From positions 40,312 through 79,823 of the forward strand of contig MGUA01000012.1 in NCBI GenBank assembly GCA_001799735.1: DNA of 39,512 bases. Direction: 5' to 3'. A program made the position numbers and the translations under genes. This document shows positions 30,710-37,555 of this stretch, one piece after another. How positions within the stretch are numbered: the first letter of the stretch is position 1; each line of letters begins with the position of its first letter. Origin of the DNA: Elusimicrobia bacterium GWB2_63_22 (GTDB lineage Bacteria; Elusimicrobiota; Elusimicrobia; Elusimicrobiales; UBA9959). Under the pieces are notes generated by a model. That model had not been told where the DNA came from, searched no databases, and saw only the letters and a program-made list of their open reading frames with translations.

Positions 30710-31738
30710 CTACCTGTTGAGCAGCCGGTCCAGCCAGCTCCTGCCGTTCTCCCACCGGGCCTTGCTGGCGTCGTTGAAGAACAGGGACGCGCGCCCCTCG
30801 CCGTCCACCCACACCGCCGCCGTGCCAGTGGTTTTGGCCAGCAGGGCGAAAGCTTTTTCCCGGCCCAGCACGGAGAGGGCCGCCGAAGCCAGCAGGTCCC
30901 CGTTGTCTATGCCGGGGTAGTAGATGGTGAGGGCGGAGAAGTCCTTTATGGGGTAGCCGGTGCGCAGGTCCAGGATATGGGAATAAAGTTTGCCCTCTAT
31001 CTCCACAAACATGTCCCGCCCCGAGGAAGAGATGACGATGCCGTCCTCGAAACCCATGAGGCCCATGACCTTGCCCCTCTCCAGGGGGTGCTGGACGCGG
31101 TACTTCCACGGCCTCCTGCCGTAGACCAGCATATTGCCGCCCAGGCGCAGCTGCACGGGGTAGGCGGGGGCCCGCTCTTTAAGGATCTGGTAGGCGCGCT
31201 CGAAGCAGTAGCCGCGCAGCAGCCCGCCCAGGTTTATCTGCACGGGGCGGGTGAACCTGACCCTTTTGCCCGCGGCGTCCACCTCGACGTATTTGGAGCC
31301 GATGCCCTGCAGGGCCTTCTTGATATCCTCGTGGGCGGGGAGCCGCTTGCTGGCGGCGGCCTCCTTCCACAGGGGCCAGAGGGGGGCGAAGGTGATGTCG
31401 AAGGCCCCGTCGGTAAGCCGCGAGTATTCCAGGGCGGACTGGAGCAGGCGCAGGAACTCGTCGGTGACGGGCACCCAGTCCTTGGCGGCCTTCTTGTTGA
31501 CGAGCGAGGTCAGGCTGTAGGCGTCGCTGTAGCTGAACTCGCCGGAGATGCGCTCCCACTCCGCGAAGATCTCGTCGGCCAGCTCTTTGGCGCCGGGCGT
31601 AGCCGGGCCGTAGCCGCGGAACTGCGCGGACACGTTGAGGATGAACGCCTTCTGGAGGAAGGTGGCGGTGCTGCCGCGCCGGGCGCAGCCGCCGCCCAGC
31701 AGCGCCACGGCCGAAAGCAACAAGATGGTTCTTTTCAT
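30710..31738 (-). CDS. apbE: FAD:protein FMN transferase (ApbE family), probable lipoprotein
   Basis: A 342-residue exported enzyme that attaches FMN to Thr or Ser of target flavoproteins such as Nqr or Rnf subunits. The family motifs are present: SYSDAYSLTSLVNK, FDITFAPLW, NLGGLLRGYCFERAY, ISSSGRDMF, HILDLRTGYP, and NGDLLASAALSVLG as the magnesium-binding region, with Ser where Thr is usual. ATG 31738 begins a hydrophobic signal ending LLGGGC, an imperfect lipobox that could place it on the membrane. The longer frame to 31810 is basic and less likely. No flavoprotein target is nearby. Confidence 0.9.
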   Translation of the reverse strand: MKRTILLLSAVALLGGGCARRGSTATFLQKAFILNVSAQFRGYGPATPGAKELADEIFAEWERISGEFSYSDAYSLTSLVNKKAAKDWVPVTDEFLRLLQSALEYSRLTDGAFDITFAPLWPLWKEAAASKRLPAHEDIKKALQGIGSKYVEVDAAGKRVRFTRPVQINLGGLLRGYCFERAYQILKERAPAYPVQLRLGGNMLVYGRRPWKYRVQHPLERGKVMGLMGFEDGIVISSSGRDMFVEIEGKLYSHILDLRTGYPIKDFSALTIYYPGIDNGDLLASAALSVLGREKAFALLAKTTGTAAVWVDGEGRASLFFNDASKARWENGRSWLDRLLNR

Positions 31739-31811
31739 GTCTGAATTCCCCTGCCTGCTATACAAATACAACTTTAGCCTCCGTCCGTTCAACCGGAATT
31801 TAGCCGGCAAT

Positions 31812-31839
31812 AAAAAACCCCGGTGAGGACCGGGGTTTT
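31812..31839 (-). terminator. Terminator of the 31857-32570 gene
   Basis: AAAACCCCGG/CCGGGGTTTT (31814-31823 with 31830-31839) encloses TGAGGA. Six T follow on the minus strand. Confidence 0.9.
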
Positions 31840-31856
31840 AGCGGCCGGGCGGCCTT

Positions 31857-32570
31857 CTATTTAAGCTGGTAGGCGGTGAGCTTTATGGTGTCCTGGCGGT
31901 CTTCCGAGATGAGCTGCTCGTAGACCAGGCCCACGCCGGGGGCGTAGTAGCGCTCGGCGGAACCGGCTTCGCCGCCGTTGAGGCGGGTGGTGATCTTGAG
32001 GCAGCCGCTGTAGACGCCGGCGGGCACGGTGACTTTGGCGTTGAGGGCCGCCACGCGGTTGCGGTCGGAGCCCTCGTGCCAGGTCTGGTTGTAGGCCAGG
32101 GGGAACGGGATCTCCAGGCGCGGGCCGTAGATGGGGGAATCGGAGGAGCGGATGCCGGTGGGGCCGGCGGCGATGACGAAGTTGGAGACCTTGGGCTTGT
32201 TCTTGTTGAAGATGATCATGTTGACGGCGGCGGACTTTTCCGCTTCCGAGTAGCCCAGGAACTCGACCCTGATCACCTTGGCGCCGAGGAACTCGCTGGA
32301 GGTGTATTCGTACTCGTAGACCACGCGCTTGTTGAGCGGCAGGTAGTCGGCGGCGGGCGTGTCGCTGGTCCTTTCGTCGTTGGGCGAAATGCTGACCGGC
32401 GCGGGCACGGTGAAGATGGGCATGCCCTCCTGGGCCTGGCGGAAAGCGTCGGAAAGCACCGGGTCGGTGACGCGCAGCACTCTGGCGATGGCACCGCCCT
32501 GCCCGGCGGACGCGGTCATAGGCGCGGCCAGGAGTATGGCAAATACAGCGGAATTCAATAAGTTTTTCAT
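31857..32570 (-). CDS. Hypothetical secreted protein
   Basis: A 237-residue protein I cannot assign to a known function. It has a signal peptide at about 1-22 (SAVFAILLAAPMTASA) and a single Cys near residue 188. The mature part is beta-rich: a region with YLPLNKRVVYEYEYTSSEF begins the core and YYAPGVGLVYEQLIS ends it. The latter is a pattern seen in several exported lipid- or polysaccharide-related beta proteins (TapB-like or DUF3108-like), but the match is only suggestive. GGAGG lies 8 bases before the ATG. Confidence 0.75.
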   Translation of the reverse strand: MKNLLNSAVFAILLAAPMTASAGQGGAIARVLRVTDPVLSDAFRQAQEGMPIFTVPAPVSISPNDERTSDTPAADYLPLNKRVVYEYEYTSSEFLGAKVIRVEFLGYSEAEKSAAVNMIIFNKNKPKVSNFVIAAGPTGIRSSDSPIYGPRLEIPFPLAYNQTWHEGSDRNRVAALNAKVTVPAGVYSGCLKITTRLNGGEAGSAERYYAPGVGLVYEQLISEDRQDTIKLTAYQLK

Positions 32571-32587
32571 AGCAAAAGCCTCCGAAA

Positions 32588-32593
32588 TATAAT
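32588..32593 (+). promoter_or_regulatory. Possible promoter at the head of the gene-free stretch
   Basis: A perfect plus-strand TATAAT is followed by 200 bases with several short hairpins and no convincing gene. It is divergent from the secreted-protein gene at 31857-32570. A non-coding transcript is possible but unproven. Confidence 0.3.
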
Positions 32594-33053
32594 GTCTGTT
32601 ATATTCCCGATACTTTGTGCCAAGTTTCGTTTTGGTGGGAGAAACTTAACGCGTCTTCCGGGTGTAAGCTGGGAAGAACATCACCGCGCCGGTAGTCTTT
32701 GGACTTTTGGGATACCCTTGCGGCTTGTAAGGTACGGTAACTACTACCCCACTATCATACCAAATCAACCCCCCAAAAGTCAAAATACTCAGGGGCCCTG
32801 CCTAAGGGGGATGGAACGCAAAAACGGCGTCACTGCGGTGTCGCTGGGCTCCACCCGCACACCGTGGCCAGCTTCGCCAAGCTAGCAAGCGTCTAGGGGC
32901 GGGGGCTGACTGGGGGGTCGGATAAGCAAAACCGTCGTTGAGCCCGCCGCTTGCATAAGCGCGGCGGGCGAATTCCGAGCGAGGGCACGGTGTGCCCGAG
33001 CGTGTTTTGCGTTCCGACCCCCCAGGCAGCCCCCTGTAGCAATGTAATACTTT
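32594..33053. other. Gene-free region with structured sequence
   Basis: No convincing protein gene lies here; the 97-residue open frame at 32592-32885 has no family resemblance and no good start context. The left part (32600-32789) has small inverted repeats: AAGTTTC/GAAACTT, CTTCC/GGAAG, and GACTTTTGGG/CCCAAAAGTC at about 32701-32710 and 32772-32781. The right part (32790-33036) is the repeat element listed separately. I found no match to a known RNA family by eye. Confidence 0.6.
32790..33036. repeat. MITE-like nested inverted-repeat element
   Basis: Three related arms are visible: left 32790-32826, internal 32901-32934 in the same orientation, and right 33001-33036 inverted. The internal and right arms match over about 34 bases, including a perfect 12-bp TGGGGGGTCGGA and its complement. 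A further pair, CACACCGTG and CACGGTGTG (32858-32866 and 32986-32994), and a GCCCGCCGC/GCGGCGGGC hairpin (32943-32951 with 32961-32969) lie between. No transposase or clear target duplication is seen. Confidence 0.7.
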
Positions 33054-33098
33054 ATGCCGGGCGCCGTATTTATTAGTATAGAGGAAATGCAGGGACCT

Positions 33099-33596
33099 AT
33101 GAACTTTACAGACCTTTATGACCGCTACTTCGGCAAGGTCTACAACTACGTCCGCTACCACGTGCGGGTCCCTGACGAAGCCGACGACGTAACCGGCAGG
33201 ATCTTTGAAGCGGCGCTGCGCAGCTACAGCGCCTATGACGGAGCCAAAGGCCCCGTGCAGGCCTGGCTCTTCACCATCGCCCGCAATGCCGTAATAGACT
33301 GGGCCAGGACCAGGAACCACAGGGCCGAAGTCCCCCTGGAAGCCGCAGGGGACCGCGACGGCGGCGAACCCCACCCGGCCGCCGCCCTGGAGCGCAAAGA
33401 AGAGGCGGGGCTCCTGCTGGCCGCCGTGGGCACCCTGGACGAGCGGTCCAGGGACATAATCGCCCTGAAGTTCAGCTCGGGCCTGAATAACCGCGAGATA
33501 GCGCAGATGACCGGCCTGGGCGAGAGCAACGTAGGCATACTGGTCTACCGCGCCGTCAAAAAAATGCAGACCTTCATAGAGGGCAGAAAGTTATGA
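33099..33596 (+). CDS. ECF-type RNA polymerase sigma factor
   Basis: A 165-residue sigma-70 family protein with only regions 2 and 4. Region 2 (about 1-75) has FTDLYDRYFGKVYNYVRYHV, DDVTGRIFEAA and AWLFTIARNAVIDWAR. Region 4 (about 100-160) has LDERSRDIIALKFSSGLNNREIAQMTGLGESNVGILVYRAVKKMQ, a helix-turn-helix for the -35 element. ATG 33099 is chosen; another in-frame ATG at 33087 has its GAGG too close. The stop overlaps the next gene in ATGA, the usual coupling of ECF sigma with its anti-sigma factor. Confidence 0.92.
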   Translation: MNFTDLYDRYFGKVYNYVRYHVRVPDEADDVTGRIFEAALRSYSAYDGAKGPVQAWLFTIARNAVIDWARTRNHRAEVPLEAAGDRDGGEPHPAAALERKEEAGLLLAAVGTLDERSRDIIALKFSSGLNNREIAQMTGLGESNVGILVYRAVKKMQTFIEGRKL

Positions 33597-34201
33597 ACGA
33601 AGCGGAACTGGCGGAAAAATTCAACCTGGAGCTCGACGCCGTAATGGCCGGCGCCGAACCCGCCTTCACCCCCGACCCCGGGGCCATGGCGCTGGCCGCC
33701 GCCTTCGCCCGCGCCGACTTCAGCGGCGACTCCCTTATTAAGGAAAGCCTGCGCGAACGCATAGACGCCCGCCCCGGCCTTTTTGAAACCCTGCGCGGCC
33801 TGCTGGCCAGCGGTTACGCCAGGGCCGCCTTCGCCGCGGCCATACTGGTTATCGCCCTGCTGCCCCTGGCCCGCCGCCCCGCCCCGGAACGTGCCCTCCC
33901 GTCCGTCCAGCCCATCCCCGCCGGGCTGGCCGCCAGGCCCATTATCCCGGAGACGCTGCCCGGCCAGGCCCGCCCCGTAGAGAGCGTCTTTGCCTCCCTG
34001 CCCATGCCGGCCCTGCGGAGCGAGCCGATAAAGGATTTCCCTATCGCCTCCGCCGGCCGCATGCGCATAGCGCTGGCCGAGGGGCGCGAAGTGGACCTTG
34101 AGGGCGGCTCCGGCATAGTCTGGGAGGTGGAGGGCGCCTCCTTCATCCTGGAAAAGCGCGCCGTGGCCCCCGGGGACCTTTTTGAAGTAAGAACGCTTTA
34201 G
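33593..34201 (+). CDS. Probable membrane-bound anti-sigma factor
   Basis: A 202-residue protein with one transmembrane helix at about 78-93 (AAFAAAILVIALLPLA). The N-terminal 77 residues are acidic then basic and lie on the cytoplasmic side if the helix is type II. The outer part carries a short beta-rich end (GRMRIALAEGREVDLEGGSG). No zinc-binding H-x3-C-x2-C anti-sigma motif is seen. The role is inferred from translational coupling (ATGA) with the ECF sigma gene and the one-helix layout; sequence resemblance alone would not give it. Confidence 0.65.
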   Translation: MNEAELAEKFNLELDAVMAGAEPAFTPDPGAMALAAAFARADFSGDSLIKESLRERIDARPGLFETLRGLLASGYARAAFAAAILVIALLPLARRPAPERALPSVQPIPAGLAARPIIPETLPGQARPVESVFASLPMPALRSEPIKDFPIASAGRMRIALAEGREVDLEGGSGIVWEVEGASFILEKRAVAPGDLFEVRTL

Positions 34202-34226
34202 TGAATTGTCGGTACAAGGAGGCCTT

Positions 34227-34691
34227 ATGAAAACCATAGCGATAGCCGTACTGCTGGCGGCGGCCCCGGCGGCCGCGGGCGAACAGAAGGAAGCGGTCTC
34301 ACAGGAGGCTCCCGCCAAGGCGCCGGCCGGCCTGGTAAAGGGCTACAGGGGCACCACCATCCCCGTCGCGGGGCATCAGCTCCTGTTCCTCAAGAAGGGC
34401 GACAGGGTGGATGTGCTCGTTACCTTCGACGCCAAGATGGTGGACAAGGATAAGAAAGAGCGCAAAGAGAAGATCACCGCGAGCATACTGCAGAACGTAG
34501 TGGTGATCAACGTCTCCAAGCCGGCCAAACTGGACGAGCCCGGCGTAGTGGAGCTGCTGCTCAACCCCAACGAGGCACAGTACGCCGCCCTCAGCACCTC
34601 CCAGGGGATAGTCAGCATAACCGTGCGGGCCCCGGGCGACACCGAGCTGCACCCGATGGAGATGGCCAGCTTCAGGAAGCTGATAAAGTAG
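34227..34691 (+). CDS. Secreted RcpC/CpaB-like domain protein, short paralogue
   Basis: A 154-residue exported protein. A signal peptide of about 18 residues ends at APAAAG. After a short Ala/Lys linker comes a domain with KGYRGTTIPVAGHQLLFLKKG, DRVDVLVTFDA, ITASILQNVVVINV, LLLNPNEAQYAALSTSQG and VSITVRAPGD. This succession is typical of the RcpC/CpaB pilus-assembly domain (SAF-like, Flp pilus). The N-terminal membrane anchor and first SAF domain of true CpaB are missing. AAGGAGG (34216-34222) supports ATG 34227. It shares its domain with the next gene, so the pair arose by duplication. Function unknown. Confidence 0.72.
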   Translation: MKTIAIAVLLAAAPAAAGEQKEAVSQEAPAKAPAGLVKGYRGTTIPVAGHQLLFLKKGDRVDVLVTFDAKMVDKDKKERKEKITASILQNVVVINVSKPAKLDEPGVVELLLNPNEAQYAALSTSQGIVSITVRAPGDTELHPMEMASFRKLIK

Positions 34692-34709
34692 GCTGTGGAG
34701 GACAAACTT

Positions 34710-35699
34710 ATGAAATATATTCTACTGGTCCTTATCTCGGCTGCTTTAGCCGCCCCGGCGGCCGCGGCCGCGGGCGCCGACTGCGCCGCCCAGGACATGC
34801 AGCTGTTCTACTACTACCTTAACGCCGACCGCGACGCCAAGGTGCATGATTACCCCACGGCCTGCCACCCCGGCAAGACGTCCATGCAGATGCCCGGCTG
34901 GCTGGACAAGGCCCTGCCGGCCATGCTGGAGCGCAAGGTCTGGAAGTCCCCGGAGGACGGGGAACTGAGCGAGGCCGCGGTCTGGCAGACCCCGGTGTCC
35001 ATTCTCTACGAGTTCAACTCCACGGCGGGCAAAGCCGAAAAGCCGCTGGCCATGGAGGCCGAATTCAGTGACCTGCGCATACGCTTCAACATGAGCGTGG
35101 ACCGCGTGGCGCGGGCCAAGCTCGAGGGCTCTTTCGAGGGTCGGGGCGGGGCCATGCTGGCCTCGCTGGACGGCATAGCCAGGACCTTCGACGAACTGAC
35201 CGGGGCCGTGGCCAAGGGCGACCAGAAGGGCTACGACGCCAAAGCGGCCGAGCTGATGAAGCGCAGCCGCGGCCTGTTCTCGCTGCTCTTTGAAGCCCCG
35301 GAGAAAGCCGCGGCTAAAAAGGCGGCGACGCGCTACACGCCGGAAGCCCGGCTGCTGCCCGGCTACAGGGGCGTCAGCCTGCCGCTGGCCGGCTCGCAGG
35401 CGCTGTTCGTGGAGAAAGGCGACAGGGTGGATATGCTGGTCACCTTCGAGGCGATCATGACCAACGACGTGAAGGAGAAGATCACGGCCACCATCCTGCA
35501 GAACGTGCTGGTGACCGCCGTGGTTAAGCCCGCCGGCAGCGAGCCCGGCGTGGTGCAGCTGCTGTGCAACCCCAACGAGGCGCAGTACGCCGCCCTCAGC
35601 CTGGCCCAGGCCAGCAACATCAACCTGACCAGGCGCGCGCCCGGCGACACGGCGCTGCGCGCCATGGAGATAGCGAGCTTCGGGAAACTGCTCAAGTAG
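34710..35699 (+). CDS. Secreted protein with C-terminal RcpC/CpaB-like domain, long paralogue
   Basis: A 329-residue exported protein. It has a signal peptide of about 20 residues (LLVLISAALAAPAAAAA). An unassigned region (about 22-205) with helices and two Cys follows. The C-terminal 120 residues closely parallel the preceding protein: PGYRGVSLPLAGSQALFVEKG, DRVDMLVTFEA, ITATILQNVLVTAV, LLCNPNEAQYAALSLAQ and RRAPGD. GGAGG (34697-34701) lies 8 bases before ATG 34710. It appears to be the shorter gene plus an acquired N-terminal region. Position behind an ECF sigma operon suggests envelope-stress control; that is inference. Confidence 0.72.
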   Translation: MKYILLVLISAALAAPAAAAAGADCAAQDMQLFYYYLNADRDAKVHDYPTACHPGKTSMQMPGWLDKALPAMLERKVWKSPEDGELSEAAVWQTPVSILYEFNSTAGKAEKPLAMEAEFSDLRIRFNMSVDRVARAKLEGSFEGRGGAMLASLDGIARTFDELTGAVAKGDQKGYDAKAAELMKRSRGLFSLLFEAPEKAAAKKAATRYTPEARLLPGYRGVSLPLAGSQALFVEKGDRVDMLVTFEAIMTNDVKEKITATILQNVLVTAVVKPAGSEPGVVQLLCNPNEAQYAALSLAQASNINLTRRAPGDTALRAMEIASFGKLLK

Positions 35700-35706
35700 G
35701 CGCCTT

Positions 35707-36381
35707 ATGAACAACCGGGCCGCCAGGAACATCTTGCCCGCGCTTTTAACGGCGCTGGCGGCCCTTTGCCCGGCGTACGGCGAGACGGTCAAGCCGGACT
35801 TCGGCCTGGATAAAGTAAAAGTCTCCGGCCTGCCCCGGCTCCCCGACTGCAGGATCCCGGAGGTGCCTCCCCCGACCGACACCGGCTACTACTCGGCGGC
35901 CGGGCTGCGGCTGTACAGCGCCATCTCCGTGGTGGTGGACGGCGAGGCTGGCCGCGTGGAGATAGACCTGCCGGGCGCCGGGCCCGGCGAGGCCCCCGGG
36001 CCGTACCGGTCCTCGCTGTTCATAAAGCTGGCCGAGCGGGACTCCGCCCCGGAGCTGTCCTGGGCCGCCGTGGTCTGCGTGGGCGGGCAGTACATGGGCT
36101 ACAAGGGCGCCAGTCTGGCGCTGCCGGGCAAGTCGGGGGAGTTCTCCGTGCGGGACGATAATTACGCGCTGGGGCCGGTGAAAGGCCTGCTGGGCCGCAC
36201 CCATCCCTGGCTGGCCAGCGGCACTGGCGGCGACCTGAACCGGCTCTGCTCGCCCGACTTCGCCGGCCGGCTGAAGGGCTATAGCGTAAGCGCCCTGCCG
36301 GGCGCCGCGGGCGGGTTTAGCATCAAGGTCAATCCTTCCCGCAAAAAGCTCACCGTCACCTGGGATAACAGCCCCCGCTAA
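35707..36381 (+). CDS. Hypothetical secreted protein of the ECF operon
   Basis: A 224-residue protein I do not recognise. It has a signal peptide at about 1-25 (ILPALLTALAALCPAYG). The mature region is Gly/Pro rich with beta-strand-like stretches (LRLYSAISVVVDGEAGRVEIDL; WAAVVCVGGQYMGYKG) and three Cys near 48, 122 and 181. It starts 7 bases behind the paralogue, probably last in the operon of sigma, anti-sigma and two RcpC-like proteins, so it may act with them in the envelope. Confidence 0.68.
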   Translation: MNNRAARNILPALLTALAALCPAYGETVKPDFGLDKVKVSGLPRLPDCRIPEVPPPTDTGYYSAAGLRLYSAISVVVDGEAGRVEIDLPGAGPGEAPGPYRSSLFIKLAERDSAPELSWAAVVCVGGQYMGYKGASLALPGKSGEFSVRDDNYALGPVKGLLGRTHPWLASGTGGDLNRLCSPDFAGRLKGYSVSALPGAAGGFSIKVNPSRKKLTVTWDNSPR

Positions 36382-36425
36382 AGCCCCGGCCGGGGGCGGG
36401 GATTACCCTGCCGCGGCCTAAGTTG

Positions 36426-36431
36426 TATAAT
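36426..36431 (+). promoter_or_regulatory. -10 box of hypA, leaderless type
   Basis: A perfect TATAAT ends 9 bases before ATG 36441. No Shine-Dalgarno sequence precedes the ATG. A start at or 2-3 bases before the ATG is likely. Confidence 0.55.
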
Positions 36432-36440
36432 CCTTATACT

Positions 36441-36845
36441 ATGCACGAATGGGCCCTGGCTGAATCCGTCATCAAGACCGCCGTGGAACACGCGGCCTCC
36501 GAAAAATTCAAAAAGCTAAAAGAGACCGGTGTGGTCTTCGGCGAGCTGCAGGCGATAGATAAAGAGATCTTCGCCTTCGCGCTGGAGGAGCTGCGCAAGC
36601 AATTTCCGGCGGCCAGGGACTGCAAATTCAAGATCTCGGTGGAGCCGGCGGCCTTCCGCTGCAAGGCCTGCGCCCACGAGTTCCCGCTCAAGGGCCTGCG
36701 CAAGACCAAGGACGAGGCCGAGTTCATCCACTTCGTGCCCGAGATGGCGCACACCTTCCTCAAATGCCCCAAGTGCAAAAGCCCGGACTTCGAGATAGCC
36801 GCGGGCCGCGGCGTGGGCATAAGCTATTTAAAGGGCGGGCGATGA
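36441..36845 (+). CDS. hypA: Hydrogenase nickel chaperone HypA, long archaeal-like form
   Basis: A 134-residue cytosolic metallochaperone that delivers nickel to the large subunit of [NiFe] hydrogenase. MHEWALAES carries the nickel-binding N-terminal Met-His-Glu. The zinc loop has Cys74/Cys77 and Cys109/Cys112, with 31 residues between the pairs, more than in the roughly 116-residue enterobacterial form. The insert with FIHFVPEMAHTFLKCPKCKSPDFEI and the end GRGVGISYL resemble HypA of Thermococcales. The protein starts at the ATG following TATAAT. It overlaps the next gene by ATGA, and that gene encodes an Mrp/MinD-like ATPase, not the classic HypB GTPase. Confidence 0.93.
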   Translation: MHEWALAESVIKTAVEHAASEKFKKLKETGVVFGELQAIDKEIFAFALEELRKQFPAARDCKFKISVEPAAFRCKACAHEFPLKGLRKTKDEAEFIHFVPEMAHTFLKCPKCKSPDFEIAAGRGVGISYLKGGR

Positions 36846-37546
36846 ACATCGACCCCCGGCCCTCGGTAATAGAAGAGCGCCTCAAAGGCGTCAAGCGCGT
36901 GATCGCCGTGACCGGCTGGAAAGGCGGCATAGGCAAGAGCGTCACCGCCGCCACGCTGGCCCTGCTGCTGGCGAAGAAGGGCTATAAGACCGGCCTGTTC
37001 GACCTGGATTTCGCCGGGGCCTCCGGCCACCTGGTGCTCGGCGCCAAAGGGCTCTTCCCTAAAGAAGAGAAGGGCCTGGAACCGCCGGTCTATGAAGGCG
37101 TCAAGTTCATGTCGGTGGTGTTCTTCTCCGACAACAAGGCCGTGCCGCTGCGCGGCGCCAACGTGTCCGACGCCATCATAGAGCTGTTGGCCATTACGCA
37201 GTGGGGGGAACTGGATTTCCTGGTGCTGGACATGCCGCCCGGCATAAACGACGCCGCGCTGGACGTGATGCGCTTCGCGCGCAGCGCCGAGGTGCTGGCC
37301 GTCACCGTGCCGTCCGTGCTGGCCCACGACGTGCTGGCGCGCTCGCTGGAGCTTTACAAAAAACTGAAGGTGCCCGTGCTCGGCGTGATAGAGAATATGT
37401 CCGCCGGCGGCAAACCGAAGGGCGCCAACGCCGTGATCCGGCGGGACCCGGGCCTGGAGCGGGCGCTCGGGCACCCGGGGGCGCTGCTGAAAACGGCTTT
37501 CGCCCGGGACCTGGCGAAGGCCGCCGCCCGGCTGGGGATAGCGTAA
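36842..37546 (+). CDS. Mrp/MinD-family ATPase, candidate HypB partner of HypA
   Basis: A 234-residue cytosolic ATPase. It shows the deviant Walker A KGGIGKS (27-33, signature Lys27), FDLDFAGASGH (53-63), switch II LDMPPGIND (129-137) and EVLAVTVPSVLAHDVLARSLELYKKL. That layout fits Mrp/NBP35 iron-sulfur scaffold ATPases and the Mrp/MinD-type HypB known from Thermococcus kodakarensis. The CPYC-type Cys pair of Mrp scaffolds is absent; there is no Cys in the whole chain as read. ATGA overlap with hypA supports HypA-HypB partnership. A general Mrp function is the alternative. Confidence 0.82.
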   Translation: MNIDPRPSVIEERLKGVKRVIAVTGWKGGIGKSVTAATLALLLAKKGYKTGLFDLDFAGASGHLVLGAKGLFPKEEKGLEPPVYEGVKFMSVVFFSDNKAVPLRGANVSDAIIELLAITQWGELDFLVLDMPPGINDAALDVMRFARSAEVLAVTVPSVLAHDVLARSLELYKKLKVPVLGVIENMSAGGKPKGANAVIRRDPGLERALGHPGALLKTAFARDLAKAAARLGIA

Positions 37547-37555
37547 GGGGGGAAC

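Noticed and set aside
32592-32885. 97-codon open frame in the gene-free stretch
   Set aside because: No start context, no similarity by eye, and it runs into the repeat element.
32790-33036. Known structured RNAs such as 6S RNA, tmRNA, RNase P RNA or SRP RNA
   Set aside because: The long paired arms looked 6S-like, but the conserved core motifs of these RNAs are absent, and the internal third arm fits a repeat better.
36842-37546. Cell-division regulator MinD
   Set aside because: The deviant Walker motif is shared, but there is no MinD membrane-targeting C-terminal amphipathic helix and no minC/minE nearby. Coupling to hypA points elsewhere.
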